Made by a program: the position numbers and the translations under genes. From Cryptomeria japonica (taxonomy: Eukaryota > Streptophyta > Pinopsida > Cupressales > Cupressaceae), in assembly GCF_030272615.1 (NCBI RefSeq), contig NC_081405.1, positions 609,572,677 to 609,636,676 on the forward strand: a DNA stretch of 64,000 nucleotides, in the 5' to 3' direction. Positions 21,661-34,166 of this stretch are shown here, in pieces (positions within the stretch are counted from its first letter, which is position 1; every line of letters begins with the position of its first letter). The notes beneath the pieces were generated by a model. The model saw nothing but the letters and a program-made list of their open reading frames with translations, was not told the DNA's origin and ran no database searches.

Positions 21661-21976
21661 TTACACCAGGTTATTTGAGATATTTATAGCACTAGAATTA
21701 TCATAGTATATGACTATAGGCTCATCCAAGATATCTCTAATATCCTTCAATATTTGCTTCATCCAAACTACTTGAGTGCAGTTACTAGCAGCAACAATGT
21801 ACTCAGCTTCAACAATAGATAGAGAAATTGAATCTTGTTTCTTACTTGCCCATGAAACCAATTTCTTACCCAAAAATAAATCACCATTGGAGGTACTCTT
21901 TTGGTCATCAATATCACCAGCCCAATCAGCATCAATGTAAGCACACAACATGAAATCATCATTCCTTGGATACCAT
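21661..21976 (-). pseudogene. Copia C RNase H (split by a solo LTR)
   Basis: Frame with YIDADWAGDIDDQKSTS, GKKLVSWASKKQ, EAEYIVAAS and DNSSAINIS, the conserved copia RNase H blocks with the acidic residues present. Upstream coding resumes at 23129-23288 (SRPDIMHV, LKGTMDYSLW) beyond the solo LTR. Confidence 0.85.
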
Positions 21977-23128
21977 TGATGAATACTAAGAGGGGGGGGT
22001 GAATTAGTATGCCAAAAATCTCTGCACTTAAACACTTTACAAGACTGATAGTAAACCGGTAAAATAGTTTATCAGACAAACCAATTAGCACACATGCAAA
22101 CCAAATAGCAAATAATGCATTCACCCACAGAAGCACAAACACCATAACACATGAGATTTTGAGGTGGAAACCCAAATGGGAAAAACCACGGTGGGATGGA
22201 ACTCACAAGTAACTATCTGCAGAATAGGAACCAGATCGGTTAAGGTCAGACCAGTTAAGGTCTTACAATGTTCTTTACCAGAACAGATCCTGTTAGGAAT
22301 CTCAATCTCTGTTAGGAGACAAGTCTGATTAAAGACTACCTTGCTAGAGGATTTTAGATCCATAGATGTGAACCACCTTGTTAGAGGATTTACAAAAGGC
22401 TTTTGGGCCTACTTAGTTAAGGGCTACAGACTTGTCAAAGATGTGAGTAATCAACAAGTGTTTGATCTAGCTCATAGCACAGACTACTTGGTTAGATCCT
22501 TGGTAGCTCGTTCCTAATGCACTCCAGCATTACTTCTATCTTCTACACATTCATATTCTCTCCAACTCCTCAATCACCTTAAACCCTAGCAACAACATAA
22601 ACTCTCGCTATATTCCACATCAACAACCTAAAACCCTAGACATGATGTCCTTATAAAGGAATCTGATTTCATGTCGGTCCAATAGGATTACATAACAATT
22701 TCCTAGGTTCAATGAACCTAGACATACTTGGTACCACGACACAAAAAGGCACCATTTAGGTGTTGGCACCATCAAACAATCGGTGGATGGTAACTCATCA
22801 CAAAATGTCAGTTGGTAACTCATCACAAAGTATTACCGGTTCACACAAAATGTCGGTTGCCAGTTTGACAAAAATGAAGACTGGTAAAAATGTGTTCTAC
22901 CACTTTAATCCCTCGTACCGCTTGGTATCCACAAAACACTTGGGGTCAACATGCCGCTTCAGACCGGGAAACACATTCTGCAAAACACCAGTAGTCTAAA
23001 GACTATAATACAACATACTAGTTTGAACAAATACCAGTTGTGCTCAAACTCATACATATAAAGGAGATCTCAATGCAAGTGTGTGTCCATCAATGACAAT
23101 CACAACATAAACATAAAAAATGCCAACA
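21977..23128 (-). repeat. Solo LTR inserted in copia C
   Basis: 1152 bp, minus strand TGTTGGCATTTTTT...AGTATTCATCA, flanked by the perfect 5-bp duplication ACCAT (21972-21976 and 23129-23133). Removing it rejoins the RNase H frame exactly at the codons around the TGG-TAT junction. No internal region or second LTR is present. The ends and the CCCCCCCTCTTAGTATTCA segment resemble the LTRs of copia E (42855) and F (46057), so it derives from a related family. Confidence 0.88.
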
Positions 23129-24233
23129 ACCATAAACTATAATCCATAGTTCCTTTTAGGCATCTAAGAATCCTCTTTACAGTAGTGAAATTACTATCCT
23201 TTAGATTGGTTTTATATCTAGCAGCCATGCACACAACATGCATAATGTCAGGTCTACTTTGAGTTAGGTATAGCAATCCACCAACCATAGATTTACATAT
23301 AAGGTCTGATTAGATTTTAGAGATTCATCATTTTTAGACAATTTGAAACCAGTCACCATAGAATTTTCAACTGGTTTAGAATCTTCTAACCCAAACTTCT
23401 TCAATAATTCCTTCACATATTTAGTTTGAGATATAAAAAATATCATTTCTAGTATGTGAAATCTACAGTCCTAAGAAAAATTTCATCTCTCCCATCATAG
23501 ACATCTCAAATTCTTTTTGCATATCACCAACAAACTTCATGCTCAAGTTATCATCTCCTCCAAAGATAATATCATCAACATAAACTTCAAAAATTAAAAT
23601 GTTATCATTCTCAATCTTAAAATATTGATTATTGTTAGTAGTACCTTTATTGAATCCCAATTTCAGTAAACACTTATCCAATCTAGCATACCAGGCTTTA
23701 GGGCTTGTTTCAATACATTTAGAGCTTTCATTAGTTTGAATAGCATGTCTCCATCATCTAATAATGAAAATCCATTAGGTTTCTCATGTAGACTTCTTCC
23801 TCAAGATCACCATTCGGAAAATCTGACTTGACATCCAACTAATATACCTTGAAATTCTTATAGTTAGCATATGCAAGCAATAGTCTAACAATTTCAAGTC
23901 TACTTACCAGAGAAAAATTCTTCTCATAATAAATTCCTTCCTTTTGTGAAATCCTTTGTATACCAATCTTTCTTTTTTTCTAACAACTTCATCGACTTTA
24001 TTCAATTTTTTCCTAAATACCCATTTAATACCAATCACATTCTTGTCTTTAGGTCTAGGTACAAGCTCCCATGTGTCATTATTTGCAATCTGATTCAATT
24101 CTTTTTCAATAGCCTTCAACCAATTTTCATCTTTGCAAGCTTCAATAACATCTTTAGGTTCAATTTTAGAAATCAAACATGCATCTTCAACATATAACCT
24201 TCTTCTAGTCATCACGCCTTTTTTTATCTCCAT
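23129..24233 (-). pseudogene. Copia C reverse transcriptase (broken)
   Basis: The 23463-23681 frame carries the intact catalytic box YVDD at 23571-23582 (VYVDDIIFGGDD) and MGEMKFFLGL. The 23904-24233 frame holds the RT start (ENWLKAIEKELNQI, NDTWELVPRP, VIGIKWVFRKK). The 23100-23446 pieces give the RT/RNase H connection. Frame changes and stops separate them. Confidence 0.83.
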
Positions 24234-24299
24234 TGATCTTATTTTTAGAGATTCAATCTTACATAGCTCGAGGTCTTTTGATTATTCTGATTTTTAGGT

Positions 24300-25300
24300 T
24301 CCTACACCTCTTCACCGACAACAACAACATCCATATTAATAGTCTCTATTGGATCATTCTACTTCAATTCTTTAATTTGATTTAGTGTTAAAACAACATC
24401 TTGATCACCATACCCACATGCTCTGAAAATAACATCTTGATCATCATATCCCAAGAAAATTCCTTCATCACTTCTTGCATCAAACTTTCATGTATCATCA
24501 ACTCTCTTGATATAACACTTGTTTCCCAAAATTTTAAAATATCTCACGGTAGCAACATGACCAAACCATAGATCATAAGGAGTCTTACTTGTATCACCTT
24601 TCCTATGCACTAGATTGAATGTGTAAACAACAATGCTACCAACCTATTTCTAATAGATCTTCATAACATTTCCTTCAATCAACATAGTCCTTGCAGCATC
24701 CAAAATAGTCATGTTCTTCTTTTTAACAACTCTATTTTGTTGTGTGGTTTTACGAGCAGATAATTGTCTTCTAATTCCATGCTTCTCACAGAATGAATCA
24801 AACTCACTAGAAAATAATTCTCCTCCTCTATCAGACCTCAGACATTTCACCTTCAATCCTATCTCATTCTCAACCTTTGCTTTGAATATCTTGAATTTAT
24901 CTAATGCTTTTAATTTCTCCTTCAGAAAGACAACCCATGTCATTCTAGAATAATAATCAATTAGTAACATAAAATATATGTCACCTTGCACACTTCTTAT
25001 ATTTGTAGGTCCACATAGGTCAATATGCACAAGATCTAGCAATCCATCAGATGTATACTACTTACTCTTGAAATAAATCCTCCTTTGCTTTCCCATTTTA
25101 CATTCCTTACATACCAAATTAGCAAGCTTAAAAATTTTAGGAAAATCTCTATTAGCTTGTGTAGAACTGATCTTAATCATTGGATCAAAATTAACATGAC
25201 ACATTCTCCTATGCCACAACCAACTTTCATCAATTTGAGCAATTAGACAATTTTTCTCACTAGCATCGAAATGAAAGATATTACCTTCAGTCTCAGTTCT
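24300..25300 (-). pseudogene. Copia C integrase (broken)
   Basis: The frame 24650-25042 shows LVHIDLCGPTNI, LLIDYYSRMTWVVF and LRSDRGGELFS, the first two catalytic Asp blocks and the Glu. The following QQN motif reads TTQQNRVV, with Gly replaced by Arg. The zinc-binding segment upstream (25050-25300) is visible but interrupted, and the C-terminal region continues to about 24300 with stops. Confidence 0.8.
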
Positions 25301-25381
25301 TCATGCAATCTTTATACCATGGGCATTTAGGATTTTGCATTTTCCATTCTTGAATTGCAAATCATAAAACTTGTCCACCAT

Positions 25382-26018
25382 CTATCCAACACTTAAAAGA
25401 TTATGCTTCAAACCTTCATCATACAAGACATCATCAGTGATATGCTTACCATCAAAGAAAATAGAACCTCTACCATGGATCACACAGGCTTTGTCATCTC
25501 CAAATCTTACTTCTCCACCATCATACCTTTCCATATTCACAAATTTTCTTTTATCACCAGTCATATGATGTGAGAAACCATTGTGAATCATACATTCATA
25601 TTTCTGTTTAACTCTAGCATCTAGAGCTTTTTCCTCAATAGTACAACTTGTGGAATCAATAGGTACCGATCTATCTTTTTTAACAACAATAAACACAACT
25701 TCATATCCTTTTGATTCTCTATTTGTAACACCCTCATCAACAACATAATAACAATTCTTCTAATACTTATACTTCCAGCTAGGGTTGTAAGGCTTATCAT
25801 ACTTCTCATGCTTTTGATATCTATTATTCCTATCATTCTTATCAAATATATCATGCCTATCATATTTAGACATTCTTTCTAAGCATCTAGAAGTAAAATT
25901 CCTTATCTTATTGCAAGAGAAACATTTCAAAGGCAATTTTCCATCATACTTACCAGCTACTTTAGGCAATCCCTAGGTAATCAATGCTTCAAGCTCCTAC
26001 AATTCTCTTTCTTGCTCT

Positions 26019-26101
<83 letters not shown>

Positions 26102-26787
26102 TACATTCTTCTAGATCATACTTCTTCTTTCTAGATATAGAATCTCTAAATGTTGTCTCAGACTTTGCATGTGATTCACCAAACTCACTTAGTTCAAATG
26201 CGGCAATCTTTCCAACCAACGTATATCTTGTCACAGTAGCTACACTCTAGATCTCATCAATAGAAGGTACCTTATATTTGTAAGAAAGAGGCAATGATCT
26301 CAACACCTTAGCAATAATTTTATCTTCTTCAAGGGTTTCACTAGCACATCTTATACTTAGGACAAGTTTGTTCATCTTAGCTATAAAAGAATTTATGTTC
26401 TCATCTTCTCCCATTCTTAGCATCTCATACTTCCCTTTCAAACTCTACAACTTAGCGAAATTGACTTGTTTATCTCCTTCATACAAGGTCTCAATATTCT
26501 TCCAAATCTTATGTGCAGTGTGAAGTCCCATGACATTAGTCATCTCAGAATCCGTCAGGGCCCTTAGCAATGCTTCCTTAGCTCTAATATTATTTTTCAG
26601 CTTCCTTGATCTCATCAACAATGACTAGTCCATTCAAAGGAACATAATAGGCATTCTTTTTAATCTTCTAGTAATCCTCCCCAGCACATCCCAAGTGCAC
26701 CTTCATCTGGTTCTTCCATAAAAAATAGTTACTTTCATCAAATATGGGACTCTCCTTAAAGATAACATTTCCAATTCTAGTTTCCAT
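25382..26787 (-). pseudogene. Copia C gag and protease (broken, with microsatellite)
   Basis: Gag starts at ATG 26787, and a conserved NYFLWKNQMK block follows. The 26247-26441 frame holds the central gag (KVLRSLP). A TC/TA microsatellite lies in frame at 26023-26099. The nucleocapsid knuckle CFSCNKIRNFTSRC (near 25880-25925) has lost its His. The protease box reads MIHNGFSHHMTGD where other copia elements here have IIDSGCSHHMTGD, so the catalytic Asp is replaced by His. The element could not process its own polyprotein. Confidence 0.82.
26023..26099. repeat. Compound (TC)n-(TA)n microsatellite in copia C gag
   Basis: About 22 TC units (26023-26067), a short TTG spacer and about 14 TA units (26071-26099). 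On the minus strand it reads through as Tyr-Ile repeats followed by Glu-Arg repeats without a stop. Confidence 0.95.
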
Positions 26788-26829
26788 CCTGTGTCACCTC
26801 AACCGGTCAAGATTCTTCTAGAGGATTTG

Positions 26830-26841
26830 GCTCTGATACCA
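26830..26841 (-). promoter_or_regulatory. Primer-binding site of copia C (initiator tRNA-Met)
   Basis: The minus strand reads TGGTATCAGAGC, two bases from the LTR end. Confidence 0.92.
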
Positions 26842-26843
26842 AT

Positions 26844-27448
26844 TGTTATAAATAAGAATGAGGGAAACTTGAGAGGGGGGAGGGGGTGAATCAATTTTCA
26901 CTGAATTATGAAACATAACCTTAAATGTAAATCTGATAAACTGCAGCAACAACAAAGATAAGAAAATTGATAGCACAACATACAACACCAAGATTTTGAC
27001 ATCGAAAACCTGGTTAAGTGAAAAACTATGATGGTAACCTACCCATAATAAGATGATACTCTGTAGTAGAATATAAAAATATTACAATGGGGAATGCACC
27101 TACATTAAGGCTCATTTCTTAGAGCTCACTACTCAAAATATAATAACTCAGAAGGCTACAACCCTCAAGGAAGTATCACTCAGTTACCACAAGATTCATA
27201 CAACAATCCAGAAGGAATAAACTACAATGATAGCATCTGCTAATGCCTACTAATAGTTTTGGTTAAGTGCATATGTTTTCTCTGCAACCCTCTAAAAGAA
27301 TGCTCAATCACACTACATAAGGATTAATTCCTTTATTTGCTCATACACTACTCTCTAATAATGTAGATATAACCTTGATACATTAATTACATTAATTTAG
27401 TGCTTCTTTATACAATTTCATCAACCTTGACAACAAGGTTGGCTAAAC
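26844..27448 (-). repeat. 5' LTR of copia C, left part (split by the LINE)
   Basis: Starts TGTTATAAATAAG next to the primer-binding site. It is interrupted at 27432-27448 by the LINE and resumes at 35846-36602, giving a reconstructed length of about 1.35 kb. Confidence 0.82.
27432..27448. repeat. LINE target-site duplication, left copy
   Basis: AACAAGGTTGGCTAAAC here matches AACAAGGTCGGCTAAAC at 35846-35862: 16 of 17 positions, with one T/C transition. Confidence 0.88.
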
Positions 27449-27494
27449 ATAAATATGAATGTAGTAATAAAATAAATTTTCATGAATTGCAAAA

Positions 27495-29090
27495 ATGGTG
27501 GAGCGAAAAGGAGCGGGAATCCCAAATTCCAAATTGGGAAATGGTGGATTTCCTAGGGAAGGCGGATTTCTTGGAGATTGTAGTTTTTCTAGAACCAGAA
27601 CTAGAAAACAGGTAGGAGGTCAGGCATCTCAAGGGTCAGAAGAGGAAAAGAAAAAAGAAAAATTGGGAAAGGATAAAGATTCGAAACCCGGGGACCCACA
27701 TGACAGAGGTAAAGGTAAAAAATGGTCTTCGCTCTTTGGAGTGAAGCCGCTGGCTAAATCTGGGCTTCTGGAAGTTACAAATATCTCAGACCCAGCCTCT
27801 GGACTGGTTGCTATCTTTGTTCTAAACAAAGTGGTTGACATGACTGTAGCTAGCCTATCCATGACATTAGTGGGATTATTCTCTGGTTTCAAGCCTAACA
27901 TCGACGATGTTAGGAATTTCATAAGGAGAAAATGGCTCATAAAAGGTCAAGTGGATATGGCAGTGATGCCTAAAGGGTTTTTTACCTTCGCTTTTAACTC
28001 TGAAGAAGACATGAATAAAGCTCTCTGTGAAGGCCCCTGGATGTTTGGTAAGTCATCCCTGGCTCTTCATAAATGGGCCACAAACCTTACCCCTGATGAG
28101 TCCTTCTTTGTTTCTGCGCTAGTATGGACGTGTCTCCTAGGTCTCCCGCTAGAATACTGGAATGAGGAAGTTTTCAAGGGTATTGCGAAATCCTTTGGAG
28201 AACTCCTGATGATTGACCCGATGATGGTGGCTAAATCAAGGTTAGTCTTTTCTTGTATCTGCATAAATGTTAATCAAATGGTAGATATGCCTCAATCCAT
28301 AGAAATAATATCTAAACATGGAAAATGGTCACAAGCTATTGAATACAAATCTCTTTCGTTTGCATGTTTCCACTGCAAAAAATCGAGGCATTGGGCAAAA
28401 TCATGTCCGCTCAAGAAAGGAAAGGAAAGCAAGACCAATAGCAACATTAAGAACAAAAAGAACTGGTAAATAGTAAATATAAAAGGAAACCCACCAACTG
28501 AGCGTAATCAAAATAAGGATGTAATGAAATTAGCAAATGAAGTCATGAGGATTGGGAATAGCAATAATGATGAACAAGATCATGTCTACTCTAACAACCA
28601 ACTACAAAGCTCTAAAGAAGTAGAGCAAGGTATTGAGCCGAACAATAAAAATAGCCCAGAGGACCAGGAGGTTGGATCTGTCAGTCAGGAGAAGGAAGAA
28701 ACTCTCCTGGACCAGGAAGCTAGTTTCGTTAGTTAGGAGAAGGAAGAAACCATTCCAACCACATCATTTTCAAAATCAGTTGAGGAAGACTTTAATGAAG
28801 CTCAAGACCCTTTTGACATTGATCCCTTACTGCTTTTAACTAATGGAAGCCCAAAGCCACTTCTATGTAAAACCCCTCCTCAAAGTGTGGATATGCTGGA
28901 TGGGAATCTCTGGATTCCCAATTCGAGAGAAGGAAAAATGAACAAGGAGGAACTCAATGGAGGAATCTCAACTAGAAGCAAGATCAAGAAAAAGGAAGAT
29001 GTTGGAAGTAAGAACAAAAAGTAGGGGAGGCCATCCCTAAAACATCAAAGGGAACAGGAAAGCTGGAAGAACCATGCTGATGGAACATAG
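27495..29090 (+). pseudogene. LINE ORF1: DUF4283-like domain and CCHC knuckle (three in-frame stops)
   Basis: ATG at 27495. The intact stretch covers 324 codons to TAA at 28467, and the same frame stays open with only two more stops (TAG 28734 and 29022) up to TAG 29088. N-terminal basic/charged region; DUF4283-like domain at residues about 105-250 (FIRRKWLIKGQVDMAVM, ALCEGPWMFG, WTCLLGLPLEYW); CCHC knuckle at about 295-310 (CFHCKKSRHWAKSC). The C-terminal tail is acidic, with an SVSQEKEET motif repeated. ORF1 proteins of plant L1 elements bind RNA and form the ribonucleoprotein; that role is inferred from the family. The next ORF starts 35 nt downstream. Confidence 0.88.
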
Positions 29091-29125
29091 TGTTCCATTG
29101 AGTCAGCCCTATCCACAGTTAAAGT

Positions 29126-32100
29126 ATGAAGATAATATCCTGGAATATCAGAGGGCTGAATGCCCCTCATAAGTAGGATGTGTTGTGAAACATCATAAGA
29201 GATCACAAACTGGATGTGGTCCTAGTATAGGAAACCAAGATGTCTAAGGAAAAAGTTTAAAAGATTAGAATTTTCAAGGAAAATGGGGTCATAGGATCTA
29301 ACTCAGAGGGAGCTTCTAGAGGAACTGTGATTTTTTGGAACCAAAAAAATTTAATAGGTAAGGAGATCATCTCTGCTTTTAATAGGAACTATGTTCAGCT
29401 TGAGCATATTAAGGACAACTTTGTTTGGGTGTTATCTAATGTCTATGCGCCCAACACCAAAACTGGGAGAGTTAAATATTGGAACAACCTGGTAGCCAAT
29501 AGACTCAAGTTTGTTGATCAAAGTTGGATTATTATAGGAGATTTCAATACTCCACTCAAAGAGGTAGAGAAGATGGGAGGTATCCCTTTACAACTTGATG
29601 GGAAACAAGACCTTATGGATTTCATAAATGATCAAGCTCTCATTGATGTGGATCTCCAGGGTATCATTTACACCTGGACCAATAGAAGAACTGGAGCTGA
29701 TCTGATTCAAGTTAAGCTTGATAGATCTTTAATTTCTCCTAACTAGTTTTCTAAGTATAGCTACTCCCTTGCTTTTGTCATCAAAATTGGGTCTGACCAT
29801 TACCCCATCTCCTTTACTACCAACTCTTTTTTGGAAAAGAGAAACTTCCCTTTTAGATTTGAAAAAGCTTGGCTTTCCCATCCTTCTCTGGAAGCTCATA
29901 TTGCTGAATGGTGGAATTCTAAAGTGGAGGGTACGACTCTTTTTAGAATTGCCAAAATGCTCAATATCCTAAAAGCTAAAATTAAAATCTGGAACAAAGA
30001 GATTTTTGGTTATATATTCAAAAGCAAAATTCAAGTCAAAGCTGAAATAAAGGAGGTTTAGGATAGAATCCAAGAGGTTGGGCTGTTTGAAGATCTTAGG
30101 TTGGCCGAAAATGATCTTTTATCCAAATACCACACCATCATTTCCAATGAAGAGACATTCTCGAGACAAAGATCCAGAGCCTTGTTCTTGAAGGAAGGAG
30201 ATAAAAACACCCGGTTCTTTCACTTAACTACTCTCAAGCATATGGAAGCCAATAGAATAGCCAGTTTATCTTGCAACAAAGGCATCCTAACTGAGGATAG
30301 CAATATTAGAAAGGAAGCTCTCGAGCATTTTAGCACCCTGCTGGGAGATGTGGATAACCTGGATTTCAGAAATCAAAACACCCTTTTGCAAGCTATTCCT
30401 TCAATCCTGATAGAAGCTCATAACAACCTTTTATCCCATATTCCCTCTAATCTGGAAATCAAAAAGGTGGTATTCTCCTTTCAGGGAGATAAATCCCCTA
30501 GTCCAGATGGCTTCCTTATGTTCTTCTTCCAAAAAATTTTGTACATACTGGAGGCTGACATCTGCAATGGTGTCAAAGAATTCTTTGGCTCTAGAAGACT
30601 CCTTAAGGAACTAAATGCCACCTTCATTGTCCTTATCCCAAAGATCCTCAAAGCTGATTCTCTCAACATGTTTAGACCTATTAGCTTGTGTAACTCTATT
30701 TACAAGATTTTATCCAAGGTTCTGACTTCCAGGTTGTTGGAAATTCTTCCTAGGATTATCTTTGTCCAGTAGAATGGCTTTGTCCCTGGAAGACAGATTT
30801 TGGACTCTATCATATCCGTTCATGAAAATATCCACTCCCTGAAAGTGGCGAATAACCAGGGCTTCTTCCTAAAGTTAGACATGGCTAAAGCTTTTGATAG
30901 AGTAAACTGGTAGTTTCTCCTTAGGATCATGAAAGTGTTTGGTTTTGGTGACAAAGTTATTCAACTCTATTCTCAACTCATGGAAACTTCCACCTCTGCT
31001 ATTATAGTCAATGGTTCCCCGTCCAGTTTCTTCAAAAGCTCCAGAGGTCTTAGATAGGGGGACCCCATATCCCCTATCTTATTCACTATTCTAGCTGAAT
31101 GCCTAGGCAGATTTATTCTTAAAAATGTGGAAGATGGCAATCTTAAGGGTTTGAAACCTTCTTCCTCCAATGTAGTTTTTTCTCATGAACAATTCATTGA
31201 TGACTCTATTACCATGGGGGAAGCCACCATTCTGGAAGCTAAGAACATGAAGAATATTCTAAACACTTATGAATCTATCTCTGGCCAAAAAATCAACTAG
31301 GATAAAAGTTTTGTGTTCTTCATCAATACCCCGGTCCAAAGGCAACTAAGGATTGGAAGGATTCTTGGCTGCAATATATCTGAGCTTCCCTCTACTTACT
31401 TGGGGCTTCCTCTATGTCTCAAGCCTAAGGATTCTTTCTGGAATAAGCTGATAGATAGAATTAACTTGAAACTTGCTAGTTAGAAAGGGGCTCAAAGCCA
31501 CTCTTCAAAATTACTCTGCTCAAAGACACTCTTCAAAATCTTCCTGTTTATGCTCTCAGCCTATTTAAAATTCCCTCAAAGTTTGCAAAAGCCATTGAAA
31601 GAATCCAAAAAAAGTTCCTTTGGTCGAGGGTGGAAGTCAAAAATAGAATACCCCTTATTGCCTAGAATAAAATTTGTTCCCCTAAGGCCTCAGGTGGGTT
31701 GGGCTTAAGGAACATTGGTTCTATGAATAAAGCTTTATTAGCCAAACAAATATGGAGACTAAAAGGTGACGAAAGAGAATGGAACTCAATCTGGAAAAAC
31801 AAATATCTCTATATGCAACCCTCTGAGGAAGAATTCCTTGATAATTCTTTCATTGTTGAAGGATCAACTATATGGAATGTTGTTCAATCTGCTAAAAGCT
31901 GGACTGGTGCTAGTAGAACCTGGAACCTTGGGGATGGGAGGAGAATAATATTTTGGGAAGATAGATGGATTCTGGATAAATCTCTGAAGGAAATCCCAAT
32001 CCTTAAAGATTGGAAAGAGTGGTTCAAAAGAAGGTTTGGTGAGTTGGTCAGAGATTACTGGAGAAATGGGAACTGGATTGATTTTAGCCAGCAGTGTCCA

Positions 32101-33944
32101 GGGCTCAAAGCCACTTTTCAAAATTACTCTACTCAAAGCCACTCTTCAAAATTACTCTGCTCAAAGCCACTCTTCAAAATCTTCCTGTTTATGCTCTCAG
32201 CCTGTTTAAAATTCTCTTAAAGTTTGCGGAAGCCATTAAAAGAATCCAAAAAAAGTTCCTTTGGTCGAGGGTGGAAGTCAAAAATAGAATACCACTTATT
32301 GCATGGAATAAAATTTGTTCCCCTAAGGCCTCAAGTGGGTTGGGCTTAAGGAACATTGGTTCTATGAATAAAGATTTATTAGCCAAACAAATATGGAGAC
32401 TGAAAGGGGAGGAAAGAGAATGGAACTCAATCTAGAAAAAAAAATATCTCTATATGCAACCCTCTGAGGAAGAATTCCTTGATAATTCTTTCATTATTGA
32501 AGGATCAGCTATATGGAATGTTGTTCAATCTGCTAAAAACTGGACTGCTGCTGGTAGAACCTGGAACCTTGGGGATGGGAGGAGAATAAGATTTTGGGAA
32601 GATAGATGGATTCTAGTTAAACCTCTGAAGGAAATCCCAATCCTTAAAGATTGGAAAGAGTGGTTCAAAAGCAGGTTTGGTGAGTTGGTTAGAGATTACT
32701 AGAGAAATGGGAACTGGATTGATTTTAGCCGGCAGTGCACGAGGCTCAAGTTCCTTCAAATAGCTCTCTTTGCTAAAATCCCTAGAGACAACAAAGATGA
32801 AAAATTGATATGGAGGGAAACCCTGGATGGGAAATATTTTGTTTCCTCAACTATGGCAATTCATAATGATCCGGTGGAAGAAATTCCCATCTAGGCTAAA
32901 GTTTGGAACAAGAAGTTAGTTCCAAAGGCTAATATCTTCTTTTGGATTTTCATCCAAAATAAGGTTTTAACCATGGACAACCTTCATAAAAGAGGTTTTA
33001 TTTGTCCTAATAGGTGTTCTCTTTGTTGCAGGGAAGAAGAGATGGCTTGCCATATTCTCCATCAATGCACTTTTAGTCAGGACATCTGGAAAATCATCTT
33101 GAGTAGGTGGAACCTAAGCTGGGTTTTCCCAAACTCCCTTAGGGATTCCTGGCAGCAATGGAAATGCCCTAATTTTAATCCTAAAATTGTGGAGACTTGG
33201 AGAATCACTCTGCCGATTATTATTTGGAATATCTGGAAAGAGCGTAACAATAGGATTTTTAGGGATAAAAGGGCTATTCCTGAAGTGGTGGTAGATAAAA
33301 ATTTTAGGAGTATTGTTTAATGCCCCTATGGAACTAATCATGGACCTGCTACTAAAGATGACTTCAAAGATAGGTGGAACCTCTCTACCACTACTACTAG
33401 CAAGGAAAATGAAAGAGAAGGTCTCATCTGGTGTTTTCCTCCTCAGGGGTGGATTAAGGCTAACTTTGATGGGGCCTCTAAAGGGAATCCGTGTAAAGCT
33501 GGATATGGGGGCATTGTCAAGAATTTTGCTAGAAGTTGTTTAAAGGCGGTGGCTGGTCCCCTGGGAAATCAAACTAGCTAATTTGTCGAAGCCTCTATCA
33601 CCCTGAACACCTTAATTTTAGCCAATAATCTTAATTATGATAAATTATGGCTTGAGGGAGATTCACTTAATATTATTAAGTGTTTAAAGGGGGAGTCGGA
33701 GCCTTCTTGGTCAATTGAAAATATCATCATGAAAGCCAAGGAGATCATTGCAAGTTTTAAAGAAATAATTATTCAACATGCCTTTAGAGAGAAAAACAAT
33801 GTTGTAGATTGTTTAGCGAATATTGGAGTTAACTCTGACTCCCAATCTATTTGGCATGAGGAGGATCTCAATTTATACATTAAAGAGTCCCTTAGAAAGG
33901 ACCATTATATGAGGAGAGAAGGACAATTTAATCATGACAGGTAA
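29126..33944 (+). pseudogene. LINE ORF2: endonuclease, reverse transcriptase, RNase H (broken)
   Basis: The ATG at 29126 opens an APE-type endonuclease (start MKIISWNIRGLN, GDFN near 29540, SDHYPISF near 29799). RT blocks follow from about 30480: GDKSPSPDG, FRPISLCNSIYKILSKVL, NGFVPGRQ, FLKLDMAKAFDRVNW, GDPISPILF, then the catalytic box as FIDDS near 31187, where FADD is usual. A Cys/His segment at about 33000-33070 (CSLCCREEEMACHILHQC) matches zf-RVT. RNase H lies at about 33450-33900 (ANFDGASKGNP, LEGDSLNII, HAFREKNNVVDCLAN). At least ten premature TAGs and the 613-bp duplication make it non-functional. Confidence 0.88.
31491..32745 (+). repeat. 613-bp tandem duplication in LINE ORF2 with a 28-bp minisatellite
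   Basis: The segment starting CTCAAAGCCACTCTTCAAAA at 31491 recurs from 32104 with high identity through about 32740. Each copy opens with 28-bp units (two at 31491 and 31519; three at 32104, 32132 and 32160). The outer junctions share GGCTCAA (32102-32108 and 32743-32749), suggesting unequal exchange at microhomology. The extra 28-bp units shift the reading frame. Confidence 0.88.
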
Positions 33945-34166
33945 AAAGAATTATTTATGCCTTGTTGGAAAGGTTATCATTACTTGGCAAAGCGGCAGAT
34001 CTCCAACAATCTTTAATTATTTGCCGCACGCTTTGTGGGTTACCCACTTCAAAATCTCAAGCAACTTTGGGAAAGAAGGAATTAGTTTACAAAGAAATAG
34101 AGCAGATAACCTGAATCTGAAGATGGGAGGTGACCTGAGGTGGGAGGAACTAGATAATACGTCAAC

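Noticed and set aside
26023..26099. TA-rich array considered as a replication or matrix-attachment element
   Set aside because: It is a simple microsatellite within gag coding sequence, and nothing else supports such a role.
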